Shown here: positions 1 to 7,912 of the stretch, piece by piece
Numbering within the stretch: position 1 is the first letter of the stretch
Layout: every line of letters begins with the position of its first letter
Assembly: GCA_938041005.1 (NCBI GenBank)
Contig: CALHZJ010000005.1
Span: 1-21,316, forward strand
Reading direction: 5' to 3'
DNA length: 21,316 nucleotides
Origin: an uncultured Candidatus Saccharibacteria bacterium
GTDB lineage: Bacteria; Patescibacteriota; Saccharimonadia; Saccharimonadales; Saccharimonadaceae
Program-made: the position numbers and the translations under genes
The notes under the pieces: generated by a model
Told to the model about the DNA's origin: nothing
Database searches by the model: none
Seen by the model: the letters and a program-made list of their open reading frames with translations, nothing else

Positions 1-1105
1 TCGCGGTATCGACCTCTTCCTCATAAAAGTCGGCAACTTTAACCAGAACTTTGTCTGTTTGTCCAGTTTCTTCACCGACAGACAACATCTGTGCTACGAT
101 TGGCGGATATAAATCATCTCGTTCGGCGATAATTTTTGATAGCACTTCACCGTTTTGAACTCGCTTAGTGGCTTCTTTTAGGGACTTTTCGTAAGCGACA
201 TTTCCGACGGCGCGCGAAGTTACGTCTAATGCTTCAAGCACAGCCACGCCCGCGCCGATAAGAGCAGAAAAGGTTCGAGTAAAGCGGGCGATTGCCACCT
301 TTTTAACAATTGGACCGACAGCTGGAACTTTGATGATGATATTGTGAAATTTTACGCGACCTTTTGGAGTTTTAATATAGCGAATTAATAGCCAAATGCT
401 TCCGACAAATATTGGAATGATTATATACCAAAACGACACTACGAAATCGCTAATTCCGAGCATAATCTCAGTAAGAAGTGGCAATTTGGCGTCAGGTCCG
501 CCCATGTCTTTAATGGTTTTACCGATGACTGGAATAATGAAGATCATCAGGATGAAGAAGGCGATGATCGTAATGATTAGAAGGACGATCGGATATGTCA
601 TGGCGCCTTTAATTTTTTTCTTCATAGATGAGTTCTTTTCTTGCTGTAAAGCTAGACGCTTTAAGATATCGTCCAAAATACCTCCAGTCTCACCCGCAGC
701 AACCATGTTCACGTAAATATCATTGAAGGTTTCTGGATGTTTACTCAGAGCATCCGCAAAAGACATGCCGCCTTCAATGTCTTTAATAACGGCGTTGATC
801 GTGTCTCGGAAATTGGCGCTTTCGGCGTGTTTTGCCATAGAGTTAAGGGAACGAAGAATAGGAACGCCAGCTGAAACCATGGCGCTTAATTGACGAGTAA
901 ACATCACCAATTCTTCAGTCTTGGCGCCTTTCTTTTTCTTGCCGAAAGAAAAACTAAGCTCTTTTTTTGCGCCTTTTTCTTCAATTTTTATCAATTGTCC
1001 GCGTGATCTCAAATTATTAATGGCAGATAGTTTGTCGGCCGCTTCAATTGTTGAAGAGACGGTTTCTTTCTTTTTGTTGACAAGTAAATATTCAAAAATT
1101 GGCAT
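1..1105 (-). CDS. pilC: Type IV pilus inner-membrane platform protein PilC (T2SS F family), 3' end missing
   Basis: PilC is the polytopic membrane protein on which the assembly ATPase acts to push pilin subunits into the growing pilus. About 368 codons are visible, starting MPIFEYLLVNKKKE, and the frame is open to the window edge, so perhaps 30-40 residues are lost. Two T2SSF repeats can be read: the first around residues 66-190 (LSAMVSAGVPILRSL, then MVAAGETGGILDDIL), followed by a strong hydrophobic helix (YPIVLLIITIIAFFILMIF), and the second from about residue 270 (FSALIGAGVAVLEAL, then MLSVGEETGQTDKVL). The repeated G-E-x-G signature is typical of PilC/GspF. The start codon lies 4 bases after the pilB stop, so the two are one operon. 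I am confident of the family; whether the machine makes pili, drives DNA uptake or both cannot be told. Confidence 0.93.
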   Translation of the reverse strand, partial: MPIFEYLLVNKKKETVSSTIEAADKLSAINNLRSRGQLIKIEEKGAKKELSFSFGKKKKGAKTEELVMFTRQLSAMVSAGVPILRSLNSMAKHAESANFRDTINAVIKDIEGGMSFADALSKHPETFNDIYVNMVAAGETGGILDDILKRLALQQEKNSSMKKKIKGAMTYPIVLLIITIIAFFILMIFIIPVIGKTIKDMGGPDAKLPLLTEIMLGISDFVVSFWYIIIPIFVGSIWLLIRYIKTPKGRVKFHNIIIKVPAVGPIVKKVAIARFTRTFSALIGAGVAVLEALDVTSRAVGNVAYEKSLKEATKRVQNGEVLSKIIAERDDLYPPIVAQMLSVGEETGQTDKVLVKVADFYEEEVDTA

Positions 1106-1109
1106 AATA

Positions 1110-2888
1110 TTACTCCCTTGTTGCTCTCAAAACTTCGTCCACAGTGGTGATCCCGCGCAGTGATTTAATAAGTCCATCCATCTGCATTGTCACCATGCCT
1201 TCAGAGATTGCTTGATCTTGAATATCGTTGCTGGTAGCGTTGGCGGTGATCATTTTTTGAATAGGGATGGATATGCCAAGAACCTCGTAAATGCCAACGC
1301 GCCCCTTGAATCCGTTATGTCCGCACTCGTCGCAACCTTCTGGGTTTGGCTTCCATAAGCGTCCGATTGTTGAATCTGTTGATCCCATAGGCGTGTCGCC
1401 ACCAATTTTATCTTCAAAAGCCTGCTCTTCGAGATTGTGAATTTTTTTAATCGACTCGGTGTTTATCTTAAACATTTCGGTGATATACTTTATTTCTTCT
1501 TCGTTTGGAGTGTATTCTTGGCGGCAATTCATACACAGGCGCCTAACTAGTCGCTGTCCAATCACCGCTTTTACGGTTGAAGCGATCAAGAATGGCTCAA
1601 TTCCCATATCCAGCAGACGTGGCAAACATGTTGCAGCGTTATTTGTGTGTAGAGTGGAGAACACTAAGTGTCCAGTCAGCGCCGCCTGAACACCAAGGTT
1701 TGCGGTTTCGCCATCGCGAATTTCTCCGACCATAATGATATTTGGGTCTTGGCGAAGTAGTGCCCTTAGTCCTGAGGCGAAAGTCATTCCAGCTTTGGCG
1801 TTGGTCTGGGTTTGATTAACTCCTGGAATTTTATATTCCACCGGGTCTTCAATTGTGGAAATATTGACATCTGGAGTATTGAGCTCTGACAGAATACTGA
1901 ATAAACTGGTCGATTTTCCCGATCCAGTCGGCCCAGTCACCAGGATCATTCCGTTTGGCTGAGCCATTGCGTCTTTTACGGTTGCGAGCGACAGACCCCA
2001 ATATCCAAGCTGATCCAGTTTAACAGCCTGGTTCGATTCGTCCAAAATACGCATAACCACTTTTTCGCCGTCAGCGATTGGCAATGTCGAAACGCGAAGC
2101 GCGTATTGTTTTCCTGAAACTTTTATCTTAAATCGACCGTCCTGTGGCACGCGGCGTTCGTCAATTTTCAGATTGGAGAGAATTTTAATGCGGCTCACCA
2201 AAGCGCCGTGAACGTTTCGTGGCAATTTGTTAACTTCCTTCAAAACACCGTCAATTCGATAACGAACCTGAACGTAATCTTCGCGCGGTTCAATGTGAAT
2301 GTCGGAAGCGTTGGATTTTATGGCATATTCCAGTAACAAATTAACAGTTTGGGCAATTGGTGAATTTTCCGCAAAATCATCTTGGCTAACGTTTTGGTCT
2401 TCGGCGGAAGCGTCTTTTTGTACTGCGATAACTTCATCAAGTTCGGCATTGATATTACCGCGATAATTTTCCAAACAGTCCAAAATGTTGCTTTTTGTCG
2501 CCAGGAAAACCTTAGTGTTGTAGCCAATTTCTTTCTGAATAAAGTTCAACGCCTGCACGTCGTCTGGATCTTCCATTGCAAGCGATAGGCTGTCGTCCTC
2601 GTTTTTCTCAAAAAGCACAACATTATACTGGCGCGCGATATGTTCGGGAATTCGTTTCAACACATCTTCGGGAATATCCTTTGGCTCAATTCGCACGAAA
2701 GGCACGCCGATATAATCGCCGATCAACTTTGTCAAATCTTCCTCAGAAATGACTTTTTGTTCAATAGCGGTTTCTTGCAATGTTTGCTTCGACCGTTCAG
2801 CGATCAATTTCAAATCAGCAAGCTGCGGCTCATCAACAACCCCACCTTGTTTCAGAATACTCTCAATTGTCTGGTCTGAAACACGCAT
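1110..2888 (-). CDS. pilB: Type IV pilus assembly ATPase PilB (GspE/PilB family)
   Basis: PilB is the cytoplasmic hexameric ATPase that powers pilus extension. The 592-residue protein has an N-terminal MshEN/T2SSE_N-type region (about 1-150), a linker, an N2 region with the DIHIEP motif and the catalytic domain. Walker A is GPTGSGKST at residues 319-327; the Asp box (STIEDPVEY), the Walker B region (IIMVGEIRDGETA) and the His box (GHLVFSTLHTN) follow. Four cysteines in two CxxC pairs (Cys452/455 and Cys519/522) form the zinc-binding insert usual in extension ATPases of the PilB/GspE type and usually missing from PilT, which supports PilB over the retraction ATPase. Length is normal. It is the first gene of pilB-pilC, transcribed away from tsaE across a 60-base gap. 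No retraction ATPase PilT is seen in the window. Confidence 0.95.
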   Translation of the reverse strand: MRVSDQTIESILKQGGVVDEPQLADLKLIAERSKQTLQETAIEQKVISEEDLTKLIGDYIGVPFVRIEPKDIPEDVLKRIPEHIARQYNVVLFEKNEDDSLSLAMEDPDDVQALNFIQKEIGYNTKVFLATKSNILDCLENYRGNINAELDEVIAVQKDASAEDQNVSQDDFAENSPIAQTVNLLLEYAIKSNASDIHIEPREDYVQVRYRIDGVLKEVNKLPRNVHGALVSRIKILSNLKIDERRVPQDGRFKIKVSGKQYALRVSTLPIADGEKVVMRILDESNQAVKLDQLGYWGLSLATVKDAMAQPNGMILVTGPTGSGKSTSLFSILSELNTPDVNISTIEDPVEYKIPGVNQTQTNAKAGMTFASGLRALLRQDPNIIMVGEIRDGETANLGVQAALTGHLVFSTLHTNNAATCLPRLLDMGIEPFLIASTVKAVIGQRLVRRLCMNCRQEYTPNEEEIKYITEMFKINTESIKKIHNLEEQAFEDKIGGDTPMGSTDSTIGRLWKPNPEGCDECGHNGFKGRVGIYEVLGISIPIQKMITANATSNDIQDQAISEGMVTMQMDGLIKSLRGITTVDEVLRATRE

Positions 2889-2901
2889 AACTCTTATGGT
2901 T

Positions 2902-2907
2902 ATTGTA
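2902..2907 (-). promoter_or_regulatory. Candidate -10 box of the pilB-pilC operon
   Basis: On the minus strand TACAAT ends 13 bases before the pilB ATG, predicting a 5' leader of only about 6 bases. No convincing -35 hexamer is seen 16-18 bases upstream, and no clear Shine-Dalgarno site precedes the ATG. It shares a 60-base divergent spacer with the tsaE promoter. Confidence 0.4.
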
Positions 2908-2936
2908 CTATTATCGCCAAAAAAAAGCTAGCATAG

Positions 2937-2942
2937 TATAAT
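2937..2942 (+). promoter_or_regulatory. -10 box of tsaE-tsaB, leaderless arrangement
   Basis: A perfect TATAAT ends 6 bases before the GTG start of tsaE at 2949, so transcription should begin at or next to the start codon. No Shine-Dalgarno sequence can fit. The -35 region is not recognisable. The same spacing recurs at several other genes in this window. Confidence 0.6.
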
Positions 2943-2948
2943 AAAAGA

Positions 2949-3407
2949 GTGAATATTTCTGGTGAAGAGAAAATGCGAGAATTGGGCGCGGCAATTGGTC
3001 GGGCTGTTTCTGGTGGGGAAGTTCTGGAATTGGTCGGTGATATTGGCGCGGGGAAAACCACATTGACGAAGGGAATTGCGCAGGCTTTAGAGATTGACGA
3101 GCCAGTTCAGAGTCCAACTTTCACGATTTCGCGCGTGTACGATTCACCTCGCGGTCTGAGTTTGGTGCATTACGATTTTTATAGATTGGGAAATGCTGGA
3201 ATTATGAGCGAGGAGATTCGCGAAGTGGCGGCTTCTAATTCGGTGGTTGTAGTTGAATGGGCTGGCGCTGTTGACGATGCATTGCCGAGTGATCGGTTGG
3301 TGATAAAAATTACTGCGATTAGCGAAGAAGGGCGGCTTGTGGAATTTTATCCTGGCGGCAAAAAATCTGATGAACTTTTGGGAAAAATAAAGGAGAATAT
3401 GGCGTGA
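2949..3407 (+). CDS. tsaE: tRNA threonylcarbamoyladenosine biosynthesis ATPase TsaE
   Basis: TsaE is the small P-loop ATPase that works with TsaB and TsaD to place threonylcarbamoyl on A37 of ANN-decoding tRNAs. The 152-residue protein shows Walker A at residues 30-38 (GDIGAGKTT, Lys36), the family motif SPTFTISRVYD, Asp76 in HYDFYRL and the Glu103-Trp104 pair in VVEWAG, all diagnostic of TsaE. The start is GTG, chosen because a TATAAT box lies 6 bases upstream, which implies a leaderless transcript. It overlaps tsaB by 4 bases (GTGA), so the two are translationally coupled. tsaD is not in the window. Confidence 0.93.
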   Translation: MNISGEEKMRELGAAIGRAVSGGEVLELVGDIGAGKTTLTKGIAQALEIDEPVQSPTFTISRVYDSPRGLSLVHYDFYRLGNAGIMSEEIREVAASNSVVVVEWAGAVDDALPSDRLVIKITAISEEGRLVEFYPGGKKSDELLGKIKENMA

Positions 3408-3778
3408 TAATTTTATTAGACACTTCAACATCAACATGTTTTTTGACAATAGTCAATGGAGAAAATCGTCAGGATTTTGAATGGGAAGCTGGGCGAACGT
3501 TGGCGCGGAATTTGTTGAAATTTTTGGAAGAAAAGACTGGCGATTTGCATCTGATAAGCGGCATTGGCGTGATGAAAGGACCAGGAAGTTTTACGGGGCT
3601 GAGAATTGGTTTGACGGTTGTGAATACCTTGGCGGACAGCTTGAATATTCCTATTGTTGGTGCGATGGGTGACGATTGGCGTGATTTGGCTTTGGATAAA
3701 TTGCGTTCTGGCGAGAATGAAAAAATTGTTATGCCAGAGTACGGTGCTGCTGCGAATATCACTGCGCCGCGAAAATAA
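3404..3778 (+). CDS. tsaB: TsaB-like tRNA t6A synthesis protein, short form
   Basis: TsaB (YeaZ) is the non-catalytic partner that scaffolds TsaD and TsaE. The N-terminal half is recognisable: IILLDTSTSTCFLTI at the start, and KGPGSFTGLRIGL, the family signature, near residues 60-72. The protein has only 124 residues, whereas TsaB is commonly about 220-240, so most of the second half of the ASKHA fold is missing. It ends in a compact tail (PEYGAAANITAPRK) rather than being cut by an obvious frameshift, and the next 150 bases contain no continuation. The start is GTG overlapping the tsaE stop. The likely reading is a naturally shortened TsaB keeping the TsaD-contacting part; a recent deletion is less likely but not excluded. 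Confidence 0.85.
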   Translation: MIILLDTSTSTCFLTIVNGENRQDFEWEAGRTLARNLLKFLEEKTGDLHLISGIGVMKGPGSFTGLRIGLTVVNTLADSLNIPIVGAMGDDWRDLALDKLRSGENEKIVMPEYGAAANITAPRK

Positions 3779-3807
3779 TTTTTATCGCCCAAACCATCAA
3801 AACCGTG

Positions 3808-3813
3808 TATAAT
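3808..3813 (+). promoter_or_regulatory. Candidate -10 box of the rny-Nudix-gpmA operon
   Basis: TATAAT, preceded by GTG, lies in the tsaB-rny gap and would start transcription near 3820, giving a leader of about 110 bases before rny. The -35 region (around 3785-3790) is poor. This long leader contrasts with the leaderless starts elsewhere in the window. Confidence 0.45.
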
Positions 3814-3886
3814 TAAATTACGGCGGTTTGTGATTTTTGATTCGCCGAATTAGATAGTTTGAAGTTGATTGGCTGTTGATATTTTT

Positions 3887-3907
3887 CCTTGAGACGAACA
3901 CTCAGGG
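3887..3907 (+). promoter_or_regulatory. Hairpin in the rny leader just upstream of the ribosome binding site
   Basis: CCTTGAG (3887-3893) pairs with CTCAGGG (3901-3907) around the 7-base loop ACGAACA, giving a 7-bp stem with one G-U pair. It ends 10 bases before the Shine-Dalgarno sequence GGAAAGGA (3918-3925). No U-run follows, so it is not a terminator. A second, weaker pairing (CGGCG/CGCCG) lies further upstream around 3821-3847. A role in controlling rny translation or mRNA decay is an inference. Confidence 0.4.
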
Positions 3908-3931
3908 GCGGCTGATCGGAAAGGAATGATA

Positions 3932-5422
3932 ATGATAGAAGTAATTATTGCCGCGGCTGTTGGAGCTGGCGCGGGTGCTGCTGGTCTTGTTGGATATCAG
4001 CGAACTCGCCAAATTAACGGTAAAAATCAGATTGAGCGAGATCTGGCGGATGCAAAAACTAAGGCGAGCGATATTGTCCTAAAGGCTAAGGACGAGGCGC
4101 TTAAGATTGAAAACGAGCGTCGCAAGGAATGGCAAAAGACGGAAAATCGCTTGGCGGATCGCGAGAAGACTCTGGATAATAAATTGGAGGAGCTTGATCG
4201 ACGAGCAGAAAAATTGCGCGCGCATGAGGATGAAGTTGATAATCTTAAAAATGAAATTCGCGACATCCGCTCCAGACAGCAGGAGAAATTGGAAAAAATC
4301 GCTGGATTGAAGAAAAAAGACGCTGCCGATAAGTTAATGCAGATGACTGAGCGCGACATTAAGCAAGACTTGGTCGGTTTGGTGTCGAAACTACAACATG
4401 ACGCAATGGATGACGCTGAAGAACGGGCGCAAATGATCCTAGTGACCGCGATGGAACGAATGAGCAGTGAAGTTACTGCTGAGCGTACGGTGACTGCAGT
4501 CAGGCTGACCGACGATGAGATGAAGGGTCGAATTATCGGTAAGGAAGGGCGTAATATTCAGGCACTGCAGCGCGAAACTGGTGTCGATATTTTAGTTGAC
4601 GATACACCTGGCATGATTATTTTGTCGAGTTTTGATCCTGTTCGTCGACAAGTGGCTCGCTTGAGTCTTGAAATGCTGATGAAAGATGGTCGTATTCATC
4701 CTGCACGCATTGAAGAGGTGGTTGCTAAAGCTAAAAAACAGATTGAAAAAGAGGTTCGACAAGCTGGTGAAGATGCTATGCGTGAAACTGGCGTGGTTGG
4801 GATTCCGAAGGAAATGCTGCTGCTGCTTGGTGAGTTGAAGTTTCGTACTAGCTTCGGGCAGAACGTCCTGAAGCATTCGACTGAGATGGCGCAAATTGCT
4901 GGAATGATTGCCGAGGAAATTGGTGCGGATGTACGCATTACGAAGATTGCTACACTTCTTCATGATGTCGGTAAGGCTGTGTCGCATAAAATTGAGGGCA
5001 AGCACCATCATATTGGGGCGGAATTGGCTCGTAAATATGGCATGGATGAGAGAATTGTCCATGCAATCGAAGCGCACCACGATGATATCGAAGCGACAAC
5101 TCCAGAGGCAATTATTGTTCGAGTTTGCGACGCGGCTTCAGCTGCACGTCCAGGTGCGCGTAACGTTTCCGCTGAGAATTTTGCAGAGCGAATGCGCGAT
5201 TTGGAAAATGTCGCTACGAGTTTTGAGGGGATTGATAAAGCCTATGCAATTTCTGCCGGTCGTGAGGTTCGCGTGATTGTAAAACCTCAGACGATTGATG
5301 ATTTGTCGGCGATTAAATTGGCGCGAGATATTGCGACGAAAATTGAGTCGACGATGCAATATCCTGGCACGATTAAGGTTAACGTGATTCGCGAAACGCG
5401 AGCAATTGAGTTTGCTAAATAA
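3932..5422 (+). CDS. rny: Ribonuclease Y
   Basis: RNase Y is a membrane-anchored endoribonuclease that starts mRNA decay in many bacteria lacking RNase E. The order of parts is typical: one N-terminal membrane helix (about residues 2-22, IEVIIAAAVGAGAGAAG), a long charged coiled coil (about 25-180), a KH RNA-binding domain (IIGKEGRNIQALQRETG) and an HD domain with the metal-binding LLHDVGKA at His344-Asp345. Its 496 residues are close to the usual 500-520. I chose the ATG at 3932 over the one at 3926 because the Shine-Dalgarno GGAAAGGA ends 6 bases before 3932 but abuts 3926. It has a structured leader, and its stop overlaps the next gene's start by 1 base (TAATG). Confidence 0.95.
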   Translation: MIEVIIAAAVGAGAGAAGLVGYQRTRQINGKNQIERDLADAKTKASDIVLKAKDEALKIENERRKEWQKTENRLADREKTLDNKLEELDRRAEKLRAHEDEVDNLKNEIRDIRSRQQEKLEKIAGLKKKDAADKLMQMTERDIKQDLVGLVSKLQHDAMDDAEERAQMILVTAMERMSSEVTAERTVTAVRLTDDEMKGRIIGKEGRNIQALQRETGVDILVDDTPGMIILSSFDPVRRQVARLSLEMLMKDGRIHPARIEEVVAKAKKQIEKEVRQAGEDAMRETGVVGIPKEMLLLLGELKFRTSFGQNVLKHSTEMAQIAGMIAEEIGADVRITKIATLLHDVGKAVSHKIEGKHHHIGAELARKYGMDERIVHAIEAHHDDIEATTPEAIIVRVCDAASAARPGARNVSAENFAERMRDLENVATSFEGIDKAYAISAGREVRVIVKPQTIDDLSAIKLARDIATKIESTMQYPGTIKVNVIRETRAIEFAK

Positions 5423-5949
5423 TGAAATTTACAGATGAAGAGCGATGGGCTTGGTTGGCAAGTTTGGATAGGCGTTTTTCTAGTGCGGCGGTGCTGATTG
5501 AAAATGAGCAGGGCGAACTATTGATCGTCAAGGCTGGCTATAAAGACCATTGGTCGCTGCCTGGCGGCATTGTTGACGCTGGAGAATCTCCGTTGGAAGC
5601 GGCAGTGCGCGAGGTAAAAGAAGAAGTTGATATTCAAGTCGACCCTAAGGATTTGAAGCTCGCAATGGTCGCTTCGCGTCATTCTGATGAGTTTTTGACG
5701 CATCAATTTGTGTTTTTTACGAAGTTAGAAAACGATGCTTTTTCTGAGATAAAATTGCAGGAATCGGAAATTGTGGCTAGTAAATTTATTGCCAAAAATG
5801 AGGTTGATTTTGAATATATGTCGCTGCTCTGGGCAATCAGATTTTGGGCAATTGATAAATTCGGTTACGTAAATACGAAAATTATTGATAATGACGGCGC
5901 GAAAAAAGAAGTTGTAGAATTTTTTGCGCCGATAATTGGAGGGAAATAA
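5422..5949 (+). CDS. Nudix hydrolase
   Basis: This 175-residue protein is a single-domain Nudix hydrolase, a family that cleaves nucleoside diphosphates linked to another group, such as oxidised dNTPs, ADP-ribose, NADH or sugar nucleotides. The Nudix box begins GGIVDAGESPLEAAV and continues REVKEEVDI, with the catalytic glutamates present; the usual late glycine is replaced by Asp. The region before it (LIVKAGYKDHWSLPGG) is typical of the family. Substrate cannot be assigned. It lies between rny and gpmA, with TAATG overlaps on both sides, so it is co-translated with an RNA-decay enzyme and a glycolytic enzyme; that context does not settle the role. Confidence 0.85.
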   Translation: MKFTDEERWAWLASLDRRFSSAAVLIENEQGELLIVKAGYKDHWSLPGGIVDAGESPLEAAVREVKEEVDIQVDPKDLKLAMVASRHSDEFLTHQFVFFTKLENDAFSEIKLQESEIVASKFIAKNEVDFEYMSLLWAIRFWAIDKFGYVNTKIIDNDGAKKEVVEFFAPIIGGK

Positions 5950-6584
5950 TGGGAATATTAGTTATTAGTCGGCACGGTGAGAGCGAGTGGAATCTGCTCG
6001 GTAAGTGGACTGGCTGGACGGATGTTAATTTGACGGAAAAGGGTCATAATGACACAGTGCGATTGGGTGCTTTATTGAAAGGTCTGTCGTTTAATGAGGC
6101 TTACACTTCGTCATTAAAACGTACGCAACAGACGTTGGCGGCGCTACTTGAGGGGTGTGGTGTCGAAAATCTACCAACGACGCATGCGACTGAGTTAAAC
6201 GAACGTGATTATGGCGATTTGACTGGAAAAAATAAATGGGAAGTCAAAGCGGAGATTGGCGAAGAGGCTTTCAATGGCATTCGGCGCGGTTGGGATTATC
6301 CAGTGCCGGGCGGCGAAACTTTGAAAGATGTTTATGCGCGGGTTGTCTCATATTTTGAGCAAGAGATTTTGCCGAAATTGCAGAATGGTGAGAATATTTT
6401 ATTGGTGGCGCACGGCAATTCTATTCGGGCTTTAATTAAACATCTCGACCAAGTTCCAGAAGCCGAGATGGCGAATGTAGAGATGCCATTTGGTCAATTG
6501 CTGGTTTATACGTTTGAGTCCGGTCAATCTTTGCCAATCAAAAAAGAAGTATTGTCGGTTGAGATTGAAGCCGTGAATGCTTAA
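5949..6584 (+). CDS. gpmA: 2,3-bisphosphoglycerate-dependent phosphoglycerate mutase
   Basis: This enzyme interconverts 3- and 2-phosphoglycerate in glycolysis through a phosphohistidine. The catalytic histidine is His9 in SRHGESEWN, followed by the dPGM-type loop GKWTGWTDVNLTEKG; the acid/base glutamate is Glu85 in LNERDYGDLTG and the second histidine is His155 in VAHGNSIRAL. At 211 residues it is shorter than the roughly 250 of the E. coli enzyme, mainly at the C-terminus, but all catalytic parts are there. A GGAGG site precedes the ATG, which overlaps the previous stop (TAATG). Its own TAA shares four bases (TTAA) with the stop of the convergent Nudix-kinase gene. Another histidine phosphatase activity cannot be excluded, but the long dPGM loop argues for GpmA. 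Confidence 0.9.
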   Translation: MGILVISRHGESEWNLLGKWTGWTDVNLTEKGHNDTVRLGALLKGLSFNEAYTSSLKRTQQTLAALLEGCGVENLPTTHATELNERDYGDLTGKNKWEVKAEIGEEAFNGIRRGWDYPVPGGETLKDVYARVVSYFEQEILPKLQNGENILLVAHGNSIRALIKHLDQVPEAEMANVEMPFGQLLVYTFESGQSLPIKKEVLSVEIEAVNA

Positions 6585-7912
6585 ATAGTTGTATATATTT
6601 CGTATGCACTTAACGCCGATAAAAATTGTTGAAATCTAAGAGTATCGTCGCCATGGTATGGCCACGTTGCATGGTTTAGCCAGAAACCCATTAAGGTTAG
6701 ACAATGATCTAAATTTATTTCTTTGTAATAGTTTGAAATATTATGACCGCTTTTATGTAGGTCGATTAGTAGGCTAGTGATGTCGCTACCGGATTCTCCA
6801 GGTCCAGACCAGCTCCAGTCGATTAACTTAGTGCCGCGTTTGGGGTGCCAAGCCATATTTGATTGTCGAATGTCGTGATGACAAAAAACTAATTTTTTTA
6901 TATCGCTATGTCGGCTTCCGGCACTTAGTAGAGCGGGTAAGTCTGCCAATAATTTCTTAGCTATATTTTGGCTATGGGGCGTTAATCTGTCTAAGAATCC
7001 TAATGACAACTCTCTCAATTTAGCTATTTTCTGCTCGTCTAACAAAGCCCACCCTTCTTTAATAAAACTATCGCGTGAGGATTCGATATCAAAAGTATCA
7101 GGCGGCAATGGTATATTTTCTAACTCGTCAAATTTTTCCTTCGCTGATTTGATATAAGCGTCTAGCGTTTCGCTCTTTGCTCGCCATAGCCAACCTTCGT
7201 TGGACGTCATTGTCTCCATAATGAAAGCATCATCGTCTCGCAGTATTGATCTGGATGGAATTCCACTATATCCATGGCATCTCAAATAGGATATTGTGAA
7301 CGCTTCTTTTCTCAGATATTGGCGCAGTCTATTTCGTTTTATGTCGCCATATTTAGTCGATGTTCGCTTAATAAATACCGAATGACCATTTTTTGTGGCG
7401 ATAATTTTGTCGTATTGCATATGACCGCCGTTAATATTGCGATAATTTTCGGAAAACTCTGCTATCTTAATTAGCGACCGACAAGACAAATAGTCAATAG
7501 CTCTGGCTACTATTTCATCATGCGATGCATATAATTTAGGCAAATTATTTAGCGGTAGCCAGGCTGCGTCGATAGCATCGTCTCGTCCTGACACCTCTGA
7601 TAGTTCGTTGACTATGAACAAATACGCACTGGTTTCGATCCATGACGTCTGACTGTTGCGTGGATCGTTAACCAGTCCTTTATATATTAATATTGGATTG
7701 TCACTAATTATCGTTCCAGTTTCTTCTTTTGTTTCGCGAATTGCCGCAGTAAAGGAGTCTTCTTTGGAGTTGATGAATCCTCCAGGTAGTGCCCATTCAC
7801 CGCTGGATCGTTTTATCAAAATAATTTTTTGTGCGATTGGGTTGATTATTACGCTGTCTGCAGTGTAATTTGGACCGTCATACCATAATTTACGATTTAT
7901 AGATATTGGCAT
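6581..7912 (-). CDS. Nudix hydrolase fused to an APH/choline-kinase-type phosphotransferase
   Basis: Two domains are joined in 443 residues. The N-terminal part (about 1-150) is a Nudix hydrolase with an intact box: GGFINSKEDSFTAAI then RETKEETGT, residues 45-67. The C-terminal part (about 165-440) resembles the aminoglycoside phosphotransferase/choline kinase fold: a Brenner motif HHDIRQSN with catalytic Asp347 and Asn352, and the metal-binding Asp365 in LIDWSWSG. Both active sites look functional. It is the last gene of the pncA-pncB operon and its start overlaps the pncB end, so a role in nucleotide or NAD-related metabolism is plausible, but the kinase substrate is unknown. An in-frame ATG at 7930 (six residues more) is possible; neither start has a good Shine-Dalgarno site. 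I do not know a named family for this fusion. Confidence 0.8.
   Translation of the reverse strand: MPISINRKLWYDGPNYTADSVIINPIAQKIILIKRSSGEWALPGGFINSKEDSFTAAIRETKEETGTIISDNPILIYKGLVNDPRNSQTSWIETSAYLFIVNELSEVSGRDDAIDAAWLPLNNLPKLYASHDEIVARAIDYLSCRSLIKIAEFSENYRNINGGHMQYDKIIATKNGHSVFIKRTSTKYGDIKRNRLRQYLRKEAFTISYLRCHGYSGIPSRSILRDDDAFIMETMTSNEGWLWRAKSETLDAYIKSAKEKFDELENIPLPPDTFDIESSRDSFIKEGWALLDEQKIAKLRELSLGFLDRLTPHSQNIAKKLLADLPALLSAGSRHSDIKKLVFCHHDIRQSNMAWHPKRGTKLIDWSWSGPGESGSDITSLLIDLHKSGHNISNYYKEINLDHCLTLMGFWLNHATWPYHGDDTLRFQQFLSALSAYEIYTTI

Noticed and set aside
396..1163. Open frames on the plus strand opposite pilC and the end of pilB
   Set aside because: They are antisense to a clear PilC/PilB reading frame, with low-complexity hydrophobic or Ser/Phe-rich translations and no promoter or start context.
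3404..3931. tsaB as a frameshifted pseudogene
   Set aside because: The frame ends in a coherent tail and the following 150 bases hold a promoter and leader rather than the missing TsaB half.
4592..5080. A 162-residue minus-strand frame inside rny
   Set aside because: It mirrors the KH/HD part of RNase Y; the translation is rich in Asn, His and Phe, with no recognisable domain.
3932..5422. UGA recoded as glycine, as in some CPR lineages
   Set aside because: tsaE ends in TGA at the expected family length, and no gene here has in-frame TGA codons.
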